From Lentibacillus salicampi (lineage in GTDB: Bacteria > Bacillota > Bacilli > Bacillales > Amphibacillaceae): 64,000 bases of DNA. The notes beneath the pieces were generated by a model. It worked only from the letters and a program-made list of their open reading frames with translations. It did not search any database and was not told the DNA's origin. This document shows positions 8,943 through 19,102 of the stretch, piece after piece; within the stretch, counting starts at the first letter, position 1, and each line of letters opens with the position of its first letter. Both the position numbers and the translations under genes were made by a program. The DNA is taken from contig NZ_SRHY01000001.1 in the NCBI RefSeq assembly GCF_004565465.1, forward strand, positions 310,001-374,000, read 5' to 3'.

Positions 8943-10790
8943 TTATTCACAGACTTTAACGTCATATGTTCTTAGCCAGTGATCAATTTGGCATAAATGA
9001 GCAATCAGCTGCGGCCCCGTCATCAGCTGGCCGTACCATGGCTCAGTGAATTCGTTTCCTTCACTTTCGACAATAGCTTTGATCTGGTCCCGCTTTACAA
9101 AATGAAATAATGGCGACTTACTGTCCGCTAGTATGTTTTTCATCCAATTCACGACCTGACGCGTATATTCGGGCTGAAAGGTTTTAGGGTAGGGGCTCTT
9201 CTTTCGGTATAAGACGTCTTCCGGCAACAGACCTTCCAATGCTTTTCGTAAAATACCTTTCTCCCTGCCATGTAAATTTTTCATATCCCATGGAATATTC
9301 CACACGTATTCGACGAGTCTGTGGTCTGCAAAAGGCACTCTAACCTCAAGGCTGGCCCCCATACTCATCCGGTCCTTGCGATCTAATAATTGAGCCATAA
9401 ACCAATGCATATTTAAGTAAAACAGTTTCCTTCGTCGTGCACCTTCTTCACTTTCTCCGGCCAAACGGGGAGTCTCGTGAATGGTTTCTTGATAGCGATC
9501 CCTCACATAGGATTTTAGATTGAGTTTGTGTTGCCACTCAGGCAGCAGTAAATCATTTCGTGCATCCAATGATGTCATCCAGGGAAATACCTCTTCCTGC
9601 TGACTGGAAGTGTCATGAAACCAAGGGTAGCCTCCGAAAATTTCATCGGCACATTCGCCTGATAAACTGACGGTTGTATGCTCTTTGATTTGGCGGCAAA
9701 ACCATAACAGCGACGAATCAATATCGGCCATGCCGGGTTGGTCACGCAGCTCCACCGACTCTTTTAATAAATCCGCCAGCTCAAATCCGGTTATCGTTTC
9801 ATGATGTTGATCTGTTTGGAAATGATCGGCCACTTTATCAATCCAATCCTGATCACTGGAAGGCTGAAATGAACTGGTCTTGAAATAGCGGTCATTCCCT
9901 TCATAATCAACCGAAAATGTCGTTAATGGTCCGCTCTCATTCGCCTTAAAATCGTTTGCTGCAATGGCGGTAATGGCACTGGAATCCAAACCGCCTGATA
10001 AGAATGCAGACACTGGAACATCCGCGACTAATTGCCGCTTGACCGCATCAACGAATAAACGCCGGATGTTTTCGGCTGTTTCATCTACCGTGTCCGTGTG
10101 TTCACGGCTTTCCACATTCCAATAACGCCAAATGTTTAATCCCGCTTTTGAAAAGGTTAAAGCGTGGCCTGGCCTGAGTTCTTTAATCCCTTTAAATATG
10201 CCATGCCCGGGTGTGCGTGATGGACCTAAACCAAAGATTTCCGCTAGGCCAGAATAATCGACTTCGGCATGCACATCATCATGTGCCAAAAACGCTTTTA
10301 ATTCTGATCCAAATAGGAAACGTCCATGTGATTCCAGAAAAAATAATGGTTTAACACCAAGTCGATCACGTGCCATAAATAGTTGTTGTTCAGCTGAATC
10401 CCAAATGCCAAAAGCATAGATGCCATTTAAATACCGGACACACGCTTCTCTCCATTCGATATAGGCTGTCAGCAAAACTTCTGTATCAGATGACGTTGTA
10501 AATTGATATCCCTTGCTTTTGAGTTCCTGCCTCAATTCTTGTGTATTATATAATTCGCCATTGTAGACAAGTGTGTACGTCACGTTGGCATGGTTCTTGC
10601 TCATCGGCTGTTTTCCGCCGTCAGGATCGACAACAGCCAGTCTTTTATGACCAAAGCCGGCGTGTTCACTCAGCCACACCTGTGAATCGTCAGGGCCTCT
10701 TGGAGTCAATGTGTCCGCCATTTTTCTTAGTGTTGCTTTTTCCGCTCTCACATTATGCTTCCAGTTAATCATACCGGTAATGCCACACAA
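8943..10790 (-). CDS. asnO: Asparagine synthetase (glutamine-hydrolysing), AsnO type
   Basis: A class II asparagine synthetase of 615 residues, which makes asparagine from aspartate, ATP and glutamine. The start is TTG, followed at once by Cys2 of MCGITGMI, the amidotransferase nucleophile exposed when Met is removed; an AAAGGATG site lies 8 bases upstream. The glutaminase domain (about 1-210) contains RGPDDS and YNGELYN. The synthetase domain carries the ATP pyrophosphatase loop SGGLDSS at about residue 268, then SLSGECADEIFGGYPWF. Sequence and length match AsnO (YisO) of B. subtilis, linked there to sporulation, better than AsnB or AsnH. It stands alone on the minus strand, facing glnA across a shared terminator. 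Confidence 0.92.
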   Translation of the reverse strand: MCGITGMINWKHNVRAEKATLRKMADTLTPRGPDDSQVWLSEHAGFGHKRLAVVDPDGGKQPMSKNHANVTYTLVYNGELYNTQELRQELKSKGYQFTTSSDTEVLLTAYIEWREACVRYLNGIYAFGIWDSAEQQLFMARDRLGVKPLFFLESHGRFLFGSELKAFLAHDDVHAEVDYSGLAEIFGLGPSRTPGHGIFKGIKELRPGHALTFSKAGLNIWRYWNVESREHTDTVDETAENIRRLFVDAVKRQLVADVPVSAFLSGGLDSSAITAIAANDFKANESGPLTTFSVDYEGNDRYFKTSSFQPSSDQDWIDKVADHFQTDQHHETITGFELADLLKESVELRDQPGMADIDSSLLWFCRQIKEHTTVSLSGECADEIFGGYPWFHDTSSQQEEVFPWMTSLDARNDLLLPEWQHKLNLKSYVRDRYQETIHETPRLAGESEEGARRRKLFYLNMHWFMAQLLDRKDRMSMGASLEVRVPFADHRLVEYVWNIPWDMKNLHGREKGILRKALEGLLPEDVLYRKKSPYPKTFQPEYTRQVVNWMKNILADSKSPLFHFVKRDQIKAIVESEGNEFTEPWYGQLMTGPQLIAHLCQIDHWLRTYDVKVCE

Positions 10791-11170
10791 AACACTTCAT
10801 CCTTTCCAAAGTATTCCCCATGTTAATATATGCTATAACCACGGTGGGTGTGACAAATAATAGATATTGCAGAGCGACAGGTTCCGACCTGTGGCAAACA
10901 TGTTTTAAATTTGGGTAAAGATGTTATTTTCGTTTGTTGTTACATTTTATAAGACAGTTTTGTTTCGTTTCAGATTGTTAAAGTGAAGAACCTTCCCTTC
11001 AGTTCAATCAAAACAGTGACCTGCTTGTCATTTCAGCCGCCCGTTTTAATCCTTTCCTATAATCGGAGAATCTCCACTGACCCTGTATAATGTTTGCTTA
11101 ATCGCTAACACGTCAGGTCGCCCGCCCCATCAACGTCCATAACAACAACCGATATGAATGAATCGTAGGG
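10791..11170. other. Intergenic region upstream of asnO
   Basis: About 380 bp between the start of asnO and the transposase remnant, with no credible gene. Its left end must contain the asnO promoter on the minus strand, but I could not pick convincing, well-spaced boxes. A small hairpin ACAGGT-TCCG-ACCTGT lies at about 10879-10894. The rest has no structure I can name. Confidence 0.5.
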
Positions 11171-11498
11171 ATGGTGCAGAAACATATCCCGCTTGACTGC
11201 AGCCTCAAACACACTCCCCCAGGGGAAATATGAGGCCATCATTTCCGCAATTGATCTGGATGCCATTTATCACGAAATTACCAAAAAATCGCGATTTGGC
11301 GCACCTGAAGAACTGAATTATGCAGCAATGATTATTTCCATTTTCATTCGCTATGTGGAACGCATTCCGATCATGAAGGATCTGATAAAACGTCTGCGTG
11401 ACGATATTGGCTTCAAACTAAATTGCGGATTCCTTGTTTCGGATGATATCCCTTCTGAGGCTATGAGACGCTCGGGGAAGAATTGGAAATTGAATTGA
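11171..11498 (+). pseudogene. Transposase remnant (DUF772-like N-terminal fragment)
   Basis: About 100 codons are readable from TTG 11193 (LPQGKYEAIISAIDLDAIY to LNCGFLVSDDIPSEA). The pattern of helices, the run RIPIMKDLIKRLRDD and the CGFL..D..PSEA motif resemble the N-terminal region of DUF772-type IS transposases. The frame breaks after PSEA and no DDE catalytic domain follows. Upstream, the ATG at 11171 opens another frame that stops at about 11233, suggesting a frameshift. No terminal inverted repeats could be assigned. I read it as a dead fragment of an insertion sequence; the family is a judgement from pattern only. Confidence 0.55.
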
Positions 11499-11501
11499 AG
11501 T

Positions 11502-11537
11502 AAAAAAAGAAGAGGCTTACTAACCTCTTCTTTTTTT
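11502..11537 (+). terminator. Intrinsic terminator after the transposase remnant
   Basis: AAAAAGAAGAGG pairs with CCTCTTCTTTTT across a short loop and ends in a T-run. Its A- and T-rich flanks would let it work in both directions. It isolates the sda genes from upstream transcription. Confidence 0.8.
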
Positions 11538-11718
11538 CCGCCACCGTCCTGCCACCATAAATATTGAATATTATATGTTATAAATAGATACACAAAAATA
11601 TAATTTAATAAAAACAACCCTATAAAACACTGATATGGCAATGATTAACAAATATAACCAAATACATAAATATGCGTCTGAATACAGACATTATTTAAGT
11701 GATTATTATAGAGGTTTT

Positions 11719-11727
11719 TGTTATAAT
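11719..11727 (+). promoter_or_regulatory. Extended -10 promoter of sdaAB
   Basis: TG-T-TATAAT (11719-11727) is an extended -10 element. No good -35 lies at the usual distance (GTGATT at 11699), which is typical of extended -10 promoters. It lies about 45 bp before the sdaAB start. Confidence 0.55.
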
Positions 11728-11772
11728 TAGCAAAGAAGAGAAATACCAGACGGGGAATAGGCGGTGTGTGTT

Positions 11773-12435
11773 GTGAAATTTAATTCAGTATTTGACATAA
11801 TCGGGCCGGTCATGATTGGACCGTCCAGTTCACATACGGCTGGCGCGGCACGAATCGGAAAAGCGGCACGGAATTTATTAGGAAAAGAGCCGAAATGGGC
11901 AAAGATCCATTTGTATGAATCATTTGCGAAAACATATAAAGGTCACGGGACGGATTTTGCTTTAGCAGGTGGTTTATTGGGATTTGAAACGGATGACCCG
12001 CGAATGAATCAGGCACTTGAAATGGCTGAAGACCGGGGGCTCAGCATTCAATTTATTGAAGACAGCGCCGGCGTCGATCACCCGAACACAGCAAGGCTCA
12101 TTATCGGTGATGACACGGAACAGATTGAGCTCACCGGCATTTCAATCGGCGGGGGAAAAATAGAAATCACCGAATTGAATGGCTTTGAATTGCGTCTGTC
12201 CGGCAACCATCCGGCGATTTTAATTATGCACAATGACCGGTTTGGGGCCATTGCATCTGTTACGGAAATTTTGGCAAAGCATGAAATCAATATCGGTCAC
12301 ATGGAAGTGAATCGCAAAGATGTCGGGAAAGAAGCACTAATGGTTATTGAAGTTGACCAGAATGTGGAGGACAGTATCCTAAAGGAATTGGAAAATGCCG
12401 ACCATATCGAGCAGATTGCCAAAATCGTCAGTTAG
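11773..12435 (+). CDS. sdaAB: L-serine dehydratase, beta subunit
   Basis: The small subunit of the two-chain iron-sulfur L-serine dehydratase, which deaminates serine to pyruvate and ammonia. The hallmark SVFDIIGPVMIGPSSSHTAGA is at the N-terminus, and an ACT-like regulatory domain occupies about residues 145-215 (HPAILIMHNDRFGAIASV). The GTG at 11773 gives KFNSVFDIIG, matching homologues. An AGGCGGTG ribosome site lies about 6 bases upstream; the in-frame GTG at 11764 lies inside that site. About 220 residues, normal length. The alpha subunit follows after a 146-bp gap containing a terminator-like hairpin. Confidence 0.93.
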   Translation: MKFNSVFDIIGPVMIGPSSSHTAGAARIGKAARNLLGKEPKWAKIHLYESFAKTYKGHGTDFALAGGLLGFETDDPRMNQALEMAEDRGLSIQFIEDSAGVDHPNTARLIIGDDTEQIELTGISIGGGKIEITELNGFELRLSGNHPAILIMHNDRFGAIASVTEILAKHEINIGHMEVNRKDVGKEALMVIEVDQNVEDSILKELENADHIEQIAKIVS

Positions 12436-12494
12436 GGAAATTTAAAATGGGATGATTTTCTTGCTGCAGCTGCATTATACAAAATTGAATAATT

Positions 12495-12528
12495 TGCGCG
12501 ATATCAGGAAAATCGCGCAGTCATTTTT
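12495..12528 (+). terminator. Terminator-like hairpin between sdaAB and sdaAA
   Basis: A perfect 8-bp stem TGCGCGAT / ATCGCGCA (12495-12502 and 12512-12519) with a 9-base loop, followed by GTCATTTTT. It has the form of a weak or partial intrinsic terminator between two subunits of one enzyme, so it may lower transcription of sdaAA relative to sdaAB. Confidence 0.55.
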
Positions 12529-12581
12529 GGCTTAGGCGTTTGCGGCATCGTAAAACAAGCTTCCGGGGAGGAGAAAAATAC

Positions 12582-13457
12582 ATGTTTCGGACAGTTGCCG
12601 AATTAGTGGAGGTAGCCGAAAAGGAAAATAGATTAATCTCAGAAGTCATGATTCTTCAGGAAATGGATGTAAAAGAAAAGTCACGGGAAGAAGTCTTTTC
12701 TGAAATGGAAAAGAACCTTGATGTGATGGAAAAGGCTGTTGAGGACAGTCTGAAAGGTGTTAAATCCGTAACAGGACTGACCGGCGGTGACGCAGTCAAG
12801 GTTCAGGAATACATGAAAAATAATACACCATTGTCAGGCAATATCGTGTTGGATGCCGTCAGCAAAGCAATGGGCACGAATGAAGTGAATGCCGCTATGG
12901 GAACGATTTGTGCGACACCAACAGCAGGCAGTGCAGGCTGTGTGCCTGGGACGTTATTTGCGGTTAAACATCAGTTGAATCCTACCCGCGAACAAATGGT
13001 GCGATACTTGTTCACAGCAGGGGCGTTCGGATTTGTTGTCGCTAATAATTCGTTCATTTCCGGAGCTGCCGGCGGTTGTCAGGCTGAAGTCGGGTCAGCC
13101 GGTGCCATGGCATCAGCGGCCATCGTGGAAATGGCAGGCGGCACACCGCAGCAATCAGCTGATGCATTTGCCATGACGCTTAAAAATATGCTTGGTCTCG
13201 TTTGTGATCCGGTTGCCGGTCTTGTCGAAGTGCCATGTGTCAAACGGAATGCCGGGGGATCGACACTTGCTATTGTGTCCGCTGATATGGCTTTGGCCGG
13301 TGTCACGAGCACAATTCCATGTGATGAAGTGATCGGTGCCATGTACCGGATCGGTAAACAGATGCCTTCAAGCCTGCGTGAAACAGGTGAAGGCGGTCTG
13401 GCGGACACTCCGACTGGACGACTTTTAAAAGAGAAACTATTTGGAATGTCAGTTTGA
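12582..13457 (+). CDS. sdaAA: L-serine dehydratase, alpha subunit
   Basis: The large, iron-sulfur-binding subunit of L-serine dehydratase, 291 residues. Cluster-ligand and family motifs are visible: TPTAGSAGC, SGAAGGCQAEVGSAGAM and CDPVAGLVEVPC. The ATG at 12582 follows a strong GGGGAGGAG site; the longer frame from 12540 lacks one. It matches B. subtilis SdaAA along its length. It sits just 16 bp ahead of recG, as in related Bacilli. Confidence 0.94.
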   Translation: MFRTVAELVEVAEKENRLISEVMILQEMDVKEKSREEVFSEMEKNLDVMEKAVEDSLKGVKSVTGLTGGDAVKVQEYMKNNTPLSGNIVLDAVSKAMGTNEVNAAMGTICATPTAGSAGCVPGTLFAVKHQLNPTREQMVRYLFTAGAFGFVVANNSFISGAAGGCQAEVGSAGAMASAAIVEMAGGTPQQSADAFAMTLKNMLGLVCDPVAGLVEVPCVKRNAGGSTLAIVSADMALAGVTSTIPCDEVIGAMYRIGKQMPSSLRETGEGGLADTPTGRLLKEKLFGMSV

Positions 13458-13473
13458 GAAAAGGTGATCGAAC

Positions 13474-15507
13474 ATGCTGAGTGATCCAGTAACAACCGTT
13501 AAAGGTATCGGAGAAAAATTCGCGGCCGATCTGCGGGAAATGGGCATTCAAACCGTAGAAGATTTGCTTTATTATTTCCCTAACCGCTATGACGTATTCG
13601 AAATCAGACCATTGAGCGAACTAATTCATGATGATAAAGTCACGATTGAGGGAAGGATTCTCCATGAGCCTTCTCTTCATTTTTACGGCAAAAAAAAATC
13701 AAGATTGTCGTTTAATGTCGAGGTGGAAGGCGTCGCGGTCAAGGCAGTCATGTTCAACCGGGGATTTGCCAAAAAGCAGCTGAATCCGGGGGACACTGTA
13801 ACGTTAACGGGAAAATGGGACGCCCACCGGCTGCAAATAACAGTCGCTCAATACAAAAAAGGTCCAGCAAATGAGCAGACGGCCATCCAGCCGATGTATT
13901 CATTAAAAGGTGATGTGACCAATTATAAAGTAAAAAAAGCTGTCAGGAACGCTATCAATACTTGCCTGGATGACATAACGGAATTGTTGCCTGAACGTTA
14001 CCTTGATTCCTATAAACTCCCTGATCGAGCTGCGGCAGTTTCCACCATGCATTTTCCTGAAAGCAGGGTTGATCTGAAACATGCCAGACGACGGTTTACA
14101 TATGAAGAATTTTTATTGTTCCAGCTTAAAATGCAACTCCTAAGAAAGATAAAACGAGAATCCACGACCGGGAACGCCCAGCATTATGAAGCGGCCAGTC
14201 TTAACGCATTTATCAGCAGTTTCCCGTTCTCCCTCACACAGGCACAGCAAAAGGCACTGAACCAAATTTTGGCGGATATGAAATCATCATACAGGATGAG
14301 CCGATTGCTACAGGGGGATGTCGGGTCAGGCAAGACAGCCGTTGCAGAAGTCTGTCTTTATGCTTCGATTACGGCAGGCAAACAAGGTGCTTTGATGGTT
14401 CCGACTGAAATATTGGCAGAACAGCATTTCCAATCATTAAACAATACGTTTGGTGACAAGGCCTCAATCGTTTTATTGACTGGATCTGTTAAAGGAAAAA
14501 AGCGGAAAGAAACTATCCAGGCCATTGAAAATCATGAAGCCGATATTGTTGTTGGGACGCATGCATTGATCCAGGCAGATGTTCAATTCAATGATTTGGG
14601 TTTTGCGATTGTCGATGAGCAGCACCGGTTTGGGGTTGAACAACGCCGGGCATTACGGGAAAAAGGACTTCATCCGGATGTATTATTCATGACAGCAACG
14701 CCGATTCCACGGACGCTTGCCATAACCGCATTTGGTGATATGGATGTTTCGGTCATTGATGAAATGCCATCAGGGCGAAAAGCAATTGAAACGTATTGGG
14801 CACGGGAAAATACATTTGAGCGTATACTGCAATTCATTGCCAAACGGGCTGAACAGGGTGAGCAGGCATATGTGATCTGTCCGCTTATTGAGGAATCGGA
14901 TAAGCTTGATATTCAGAACGCAGTTGATTTATATCACCAGCTTGAAGAATTTTATTCAGGTTCACAAAGGATTGGACTGATGCATGGCCGCCTTACAACC
15001 GATGAAAAAGAAGATATCATGAGACAGTTTGCCAATGGTGATGTGGATGTTCTTGTCTCAACGACCGTTGTGGAAGTGGGTGTCAACGTCACTGGCGCAA
15101 CCATCATGGTCATTTATGATGCAGAGCGCTTCGGCCTTTCCCAATTGCATCAGTTGAGAGGCCGGGTTGGCCGCGGTGAGAAGCAAAGCTACTGCATTCT
15201 GATTGCCGACCCAAAAGGAGAAACCGGAAAAGAACGGATGCGGATCATGACCGAAACGAACAATGGTTTTGAACTGTCCGAACAGGATCTGAAATTGCGC
15301 GGTCCTGGTGACTTTTTTGGAAAGAAACAAAGCGGTCTTCCCGAATTTAAAGTAGCCGATATGATCCATGATTACCGGGCGCTGGAAACTGCACGCCGGG
15401 ACGCCGGGGAGATGATTGAAAACGGCATGTTGGACAACGACCCTTCTTTCCAGCCATTGCAAATCTATTTGGAAAATAACACTGTTTTTCATGAGAAATT
15501 GGATTAA
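13474..15507 (+). CDS. recG: ATP-dependent DNA helicase RecG
   Basis: The RecG branch-migration helicase (677 residues), which remodels stalled replication forks and Holliday junctions. The N-terminal wedge/OB-fold region (about 1-230) is followed by superfamily 2 helicase lobes: Walker A GDVGSGKTA at about 287, DEQH box VDEQHRFG at about 383, TATPIPRTLA, and motif VI QLRGRVGRG. The C-terminal RecG-specific region contains DLKLRGPGDFFGKKQSG. An AAAGGTGAT site precedes the ATG. Cotranscription with sdaAA is likely from the 16-bp spacing. The lipid operon promoter begins 37 bp after its stop. Confidence 0.96.
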   Translation: MLSDPVTTVKGIGEKFAADLREMGIQTVEDLLYYFPNRYDVFEIRPLSELIHDDKVTIEGRILHEPSLHFYGKKKSRLSFNVEVEGVAVKAVMFNRGFAKKQLNPGDTVTLTGKWDAHRLQITVAQYKKGPANEQTAIQPMYSLKGDVTNYKVKKAVRNAINTCLDDITELLPERYLDSYKLPDRAAAVSTMHFPESRVDLKHARRRFTYEEFLLFQLKMQLLRKIKRESTTGNAQHYEAASLNAFISSFPFSLTQAQQKALNQILADMKSSYRMSRLLQGDVGSGKTAVAEVCLYASITAGKQGALMVPTEILAEQHFQSLNNTFGDKASIVLLTGSVKGKKRKETIQAIENHEADIVVGTHALIQADVQFNDLGFAIVDEQHRFGVEQRRALREKGLHPDVLFMTATPIPRTLAITAFGDMDVSVIDEMPSGRKAIETYWARENTFERILQFIAKRAEQGEQAYVICPLIEESDKLDIQNAVDLYHQLEEFYSGSQRIGLMHGRLTTDEKEDIMRQFANGDVDVLVSTTVVEVGVNVTGATIMVIYDAERFGLSQLHQLRGRVGRGEKQSYCILIADPKGETGKERMRIMTETNNGFELSEQDLKLRGPGDFFGKKQSGLPEFKVADMIHDYRALETARRDAGEMIENGMLDNDPSFQPLQIYLENNTVFHEKLD

Positions 15508-15544
15508 AGAAAATACGCAAACATCCGATATTAATAATAATAAC

Positions 15545-15594
15545 TTGCATATCCGAACATGGTATTATATATTACTATTAGTACCAAGTCATAG
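15545..15594 (+). promoter_or_regulatory. fapR promoter with overlapping FapR operator
   Basis: A sigma-A promoter TTGCAT (15545-15550), 17-base spacer, TATATT (15568-15573) is followed at the expected transcription start by TTAGTACCAAGTCATAG (15578-15594). That matches the known FapR operator, an imperfect palindrome around TTAGTACC. FapR bound here would block initiation; malonyl-CoA releases it in B. subtilis, so the operon should be induced when fatty-acid precursors accumulate. Confidence 0.85.
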
Positions 15595-15693
15595 GATTAA
15601 CATGTGATTGTATTGATTAATTACAGGGAAAACAAGTTGCCGCCAGTTATAGTCCGGCGAATACCGTGTTTTTCCTATTGGACGGTGCTGGAA

Positions 15694-16254
15694 ATGAAAA
15701 TCAGTAAAGTGGAACGACAGCGGTTATTAAAAGATACAATTGAAGGGACACCCTTTATAACGGATGAGAAATTAGCGGAAAAATTTAATGTCAGTATACA
15801 GACAATCAGGCTTGACCGTATGGAGCTTGCTATCCCGGAACTCCGTGAACGCATTAAATCTGTCGCCCGAGACCAATGGAATGAGACGGTCAAAGCGCTT
15901 CCTTTAGAAGAGGTGATCGGTGAAATTATCGATCTGGATCTCGATAAGCGCGCCATTTCAATTCTGGAAATTAAAAAAGAACACGTTTTTTCCCGGAATA
16001 AAATTGCCCGGGGGCATCATTTATTTGCCCAGGCTAATTCGTTAGCAGTGGCGATCATGAATGATGAACTCGCGCTGACGGCAAAATCCGAAATTAAGTT
16101 TACCAGGCAGGTCAAAGCAGGGGAACGGGTTGTGGCCAAGGCATTCGTGGAAGATGTGGATGAAAAAGGGATGACAGTGGTTGTGGTTGACAGCTTTGTT
16201 GACAATGAGAAAGTGTTTACTGGCTTATTTCATATGTATCGCTCTAATTCATAG
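15694..16254 (+). CDS. fapR: Fatty acid and phospholipid biosynthesis repressor FapR
   Basis: The malonyl-CoA-sensing repressor of lipid synthesis, 186 residues (family about 188). The N-terminal helix-turn-helix contains [20 protein letters not shown]. The C-terminal hot-dog thioesterase-like fold (about 70-186) contains [17 protein letters not shown], the malonyl-CoA pocket region. I chose ATG 15694 ([12 protein letters not shown]) because it matches the family N-terminus, although its ribosome site is weak; the in-frame ATG at 15604 would add 30 unrelated residues. It is the first gene of fapR-plsX-fabD-fabG-acpP and has its own operator upstream, so it is autoregulated. Confidence 0.95.
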   Translation: MKISKVERQRLLKDTIEGTPFITDEKLAEKFNVSIQTIRLDRMELAIPELRERIKSVARDQWNETVKALPLEEVIGEIIDLDLDKRAISILEIKKEHVFSRNKIARGHHLFAQANSLAVAIMNDELALTAKSEIKFTRQVKAGERVVAKAFVEDVDEKGMTVVVVDSFVDNEKVFTGLFHMYRSNS

Positions 16255-16332
16255 CTCCCTTATTAAGTCATGGAGGAGCTGCGATTAAGGTTTGTTGACA
16301 TCATTTAGCGCATCCAAAAGGGGAATAAAAAA

Positions 16333-17334
16333 ATGAAAATAGCGATTGATGCGATGGGTGGCGACCACGCACCTGAGGCAATCGTCAAAGGTGCAGAAGA
16401 GGCAGTAGCCAACATCGATAATTTGCATATCACGTTAATCGGTGATGAAGAAAAAATTAAGGCCTGTCTGTCCGATCCAAGCCGGATTGACATTATCCAT
16501 ACTGATGAGGTCATTACGGCTGATGATGAACCGGTCAGGGCAGTCAGAAGCAAAAAGAATTCGTCTTTAGTTCTGATGGCTAAGGAGGTAAAAGAAAACC
16601 GTGCGGATGCCTGTATTTCTGCAGGAAACACCGGTGCTTTGATGAGTGCTGGCTTATTCGTTGTCGGGAGAATCCGGGGCATTGACCGGCCAGCATTAAG
16701 CCCAACTCTTCCAACGATTGACGGGAGGGGGTTTCTGTTGCTCGATGTCGGCGCGAATGTTGATGCCAAACCTCATAACCTTGCTCAGTATGCCATCATG
16801 GGCTCGATCTATACAGAAAAGGTCCGGTCCATTCCAAATCCGAGCGTCGGACTTATGAACATCGGAACCGAAGAGGGAAAAGGAAACGAATTGATGAAAA
16901 AGGCGTTCAGCCAATTAAAAGAAGCGCCGATCAATTTTATCGGAAACGTGGAATCACGTGATATCCTCTCGGGTACCGCTGATGTTGTGGTCACAGATGG
17001 ATTCAGCGGGAATATCGCTCTAAAAACGATTGAAGGAACAGCGATGACGATGTTTTCGATGCTGAAACAAACATTCATGTCGTCGGTCAAAACAAAAATC
17101 GCTGCCGGAATGGTGAAAAGTGATTTAAAAGGGCTGCAGCGTCAATTGGACTATTCGGAGTATGGTGGGGCAGGATTGTTCGGTCTTGCCTCACCAGTGA
17201 TTAAAGCCCACGGATCGTCGAACAGCCGTGCAGTGTTTAACGCTATCCAGCAGGCAGCACATATGGTCGAAAACGATGTATCTGATACGATTAAAACGAC
17301 GGTAGAATCGATTGATTGGGACAAGGGGGATTAA
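16333..17334 (+). CDS. plsX: Phosphate acyltransferase PlsX
   Basis: Acyl-ACP:phosphate acyltransferase, 333 residues, making acyl-phosphate for PlsY in phosphatidic acid synthesis. Typical motifs are the N-terminal [49 protein letters not shown] and [14 protein letters not shown]. An AAGGGGA site precedes the ATG. It is the second gene of the FapR operon; fabD starts directly after its stop codon. Confidence 0.97.
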   Translation: MKIAIDAMGGDHAPEAIVKGAEEAVANIDNLHITLIGDEEKIKACLSDPSRIDIIHTDEVITADDEPVRAVRSKKNSSLVLMAKEVKENRADACISAGNTGALMSAGLFVVGRIRGIDRPALSPTLPTIDGRGFLLLDVGANVDAKPHNLAQYAIMGSIYTEKVRSIPNPSVGLMNIGTEEGKGNELMKKAFSQLKEAPINFIGNVESRDILSGTADVVVTDGFSGNIALKTIEGTAMTMFSMLKQTFMSSVKTKIAAGMVKSDLKGLQRQLDYSEYGGAGLFGLASPVIKAHGSSNSRAVFNAIQQAAHMVENDVSDTIKTTVESIDWDKGD

Positions 17335-17335
17335 C

Positions 17336-18277
17336 ATGAAACGTGTAGCATTTTTATTTCCCGGCCAAGGTTCGCAGGTGGTAGGTATGGGGAAAGCTTT
17401 GTATGATGAATATCCTGACGTAAAAGCACTATTTCAGCAGGCGGATAAACTGTTGGATAAAGAGCTGACAACGTTAATGTTTGAAGGTCCGAAAGAGGAA
17501 CTGACCGAAACGGAAAATACACAGCCTGCATTATTGTTGTCCGGCGTCGCTGTCCAAAAGTTGCTGCAAAAAGAAAACGTCCAACCGGTGATGGCAGCCG
17601 GGCACAGCCTTGGCGAATACAGTGCACTTGTCGCTGCAGGCGCCATATCATTTGAGGAAGCATTGCCACTTGTCGCCGAAAGAGGCAGACTGATGGAAGA
17701 GGCATTTCCAAAGGGAAAGGGTTCGATGGCAGCGGTACTGGGCATGTCACAAGATGATATTGAACATACCCTAGAGCAGTTAAATGACGACGAGATTGTG
17801 GATATCGCCAATTTGAATTGTCCTGGTCAGATTGTCATTTCCGGATCAAAAGAAGGCATTGATGCAGCATCGGGTCTTTTAAAGGAAAATGGCGCCAAGC
17901 GGGTCTTGCCGTTAAACGTAAGCGGGCCATTCCATTCCAGACTCATGAAAACGGCCAATGAGCAATTTGCAACAGAACTGGACCGTATAACATTCAATGA
18001 TGCGGATCTCCCGGTTTATGCCAATGTGACAGCTGAACCTGTCACTGATAAGAACAGTGTCAAAGATTTGCTGATCAGGCAGTTGTATTCACCTGTCCGC
18101 TTTGAAGAATCTGTTCGTCATATGCTGAATGAAGGTGTTGATGCCTTCGTCGAGCTCGGAACCGGAAAAGTGTTAAGCGGACTTGTGCGGAAAATCGACC
18201 GTAAAGCTAAAACGTTTGTCATACAAGATCCGGATTCATTAAATGCATTTTTAACATGGTATAGGGAGGAAACCTGA
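17336..18277 (+). CDS. fabD: Malonyl-CoA:ACP transacylase FabD
   Basis: Moves the malonyl group from CoA to acyl carrier protein for chain elongation. About 313 residues, with [12 protein letters not shown] at the N-terminus, the catalytic serine in [14 protein letters not shown] and the active-site His in SGPFHSRLM. The ATG at 17336 has the AAGGGGG site at the end of plsX; the longer frame from 17312 lies inside plsX. It overlaps fabG by one base at TGATG, indicating translational coupling. Confidence 0.97.
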   Translation: MKRVAFLFPGQGSQVVGMGKALYDEYPDVKALFQQADKLLDKELTTLMFEGPKEELTETENTQPALLLSGVAVQKLLQKENVQPVMAAGHSLGEYSALVAAGAISFEEALPLVAERGRLMEEAFPKGKGSMAAVLGMSQDDIEHTLEQLNDDEIVDIANLNCPGQIVISGSKEGIDAASGLLKENGAKRVLPLNVSGPFHSRLMKTANEQFATELDRITFNDADLPVYANVTAEPVTDKNSVKDLLIRQLYSPVRFEESVRHMLNEGVDAFVELGTGKVLSGLVRKIDRKAKTFVIQDPDSLNAFLTWYREET

Positions 18278-19017
18278 TGCTGGAGGGAAAAACTGCGTTA
18301 GTCACCGGTGCTTCGCGTGGTATAGGCCGTGCGATTGCCCTGGAATTGGCAAGACAGGGCGCAAACGTTGCCGTCAATTACGCCGGCGGTGAAGACAAGG
18401 CACAATCTGTTGTTGAAGAAATCAGGCAAATGGGTGTACAATCGTTTAAGATTCAGGCAAATGTCGCAGATGAACAGGAAACAAAGGTCATGGTAAAAGA
18501 GGTTATCAGCGAATTTGACAGTCTGGATATTTTAGTGAATAATGCGGGTATTAATCGGGATAACTTATTAATGCGAATGAAAGAAGATGAATTCGATCAA
18601 GTGATTGATACGAATCTCAAAGGTGTCTTTCAATGTACAAAAGCTGTTTCCAGGCAGATGATGAAACAAAAAGGTGGTCGTATTATCAACGTCTCATCGA
18701 TTGTCGGTGTCAGCGGTAATGCCGGCCAGGCGAACTATACAGCTGCCAAGGCCGGTGTCATCGGTTTGACAAAGTCGACCGCCAAGGAATTTGCCTCACG
18801 CAATATTCTTGTTAATGCGGTTGCACCGGGCTTTATTTCGACTGATATGACTGACGAACTGACTGAGGAACAAAAAGAAGGCATGTTATCTATGATACCA
18901 CTGGAGAAATTGGGTGAGCCGGAAGATGTTGCCCGTGTCGTTCGTTTTCTCGCCTCTGAGGACGCCAAATACATCACCGGACAGACGATTCATATTGATG
19001 GCGGAATGGTGATGTGA
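18277..19017 (+). CDS. fabG: 3-oxoacyl-ACP reductase FabG
   Basis: NADPH-dependent beta-ketoacyl-ACP reductase, 246 residues, of the short-chain dehydrogenase family. The Rossmann motif [12 protein letters not shown] is near the N-terminus, NNAGINRD follows, and the catalytic Ser-Tyr-Lys set is seen in NVSSIVG and ANYTAAKAG. The C-terminus [12 protein letters not shown] is typical of FabG. It is translationally coupled to fabD and followed by acpP. Confidence 0.97.
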   Translation: MLEGKTALVTGASRGIGRAIALELARQGANVAVNYAGGEDKAQSVVEEIRQMGVQSFKIQANVADEQETKVMVKEVISEFDSLDILVNNAGINRDNLLMRMKEDEFDQVIDTNLKGVFQCTKAVSRQMMKQKGGRIINVSSIVGVSGNAGQANYTAAKAGVIGLTKSTAKEFASRNILVNAVAPGFISTDMTDELTEEQKEGMLSMIPLEKLGEPEDVARVVRFLASEDAKYITGQTIHIDGGMVM

Positions 19018-19102
19018 AACAGAATTCAGAGGCTGGAAGTCAAATTAGATAAGAGCGTTGAATTTACCGATTTCTATACGAATTGAAAGGGGGTGACGAA
19101 CC

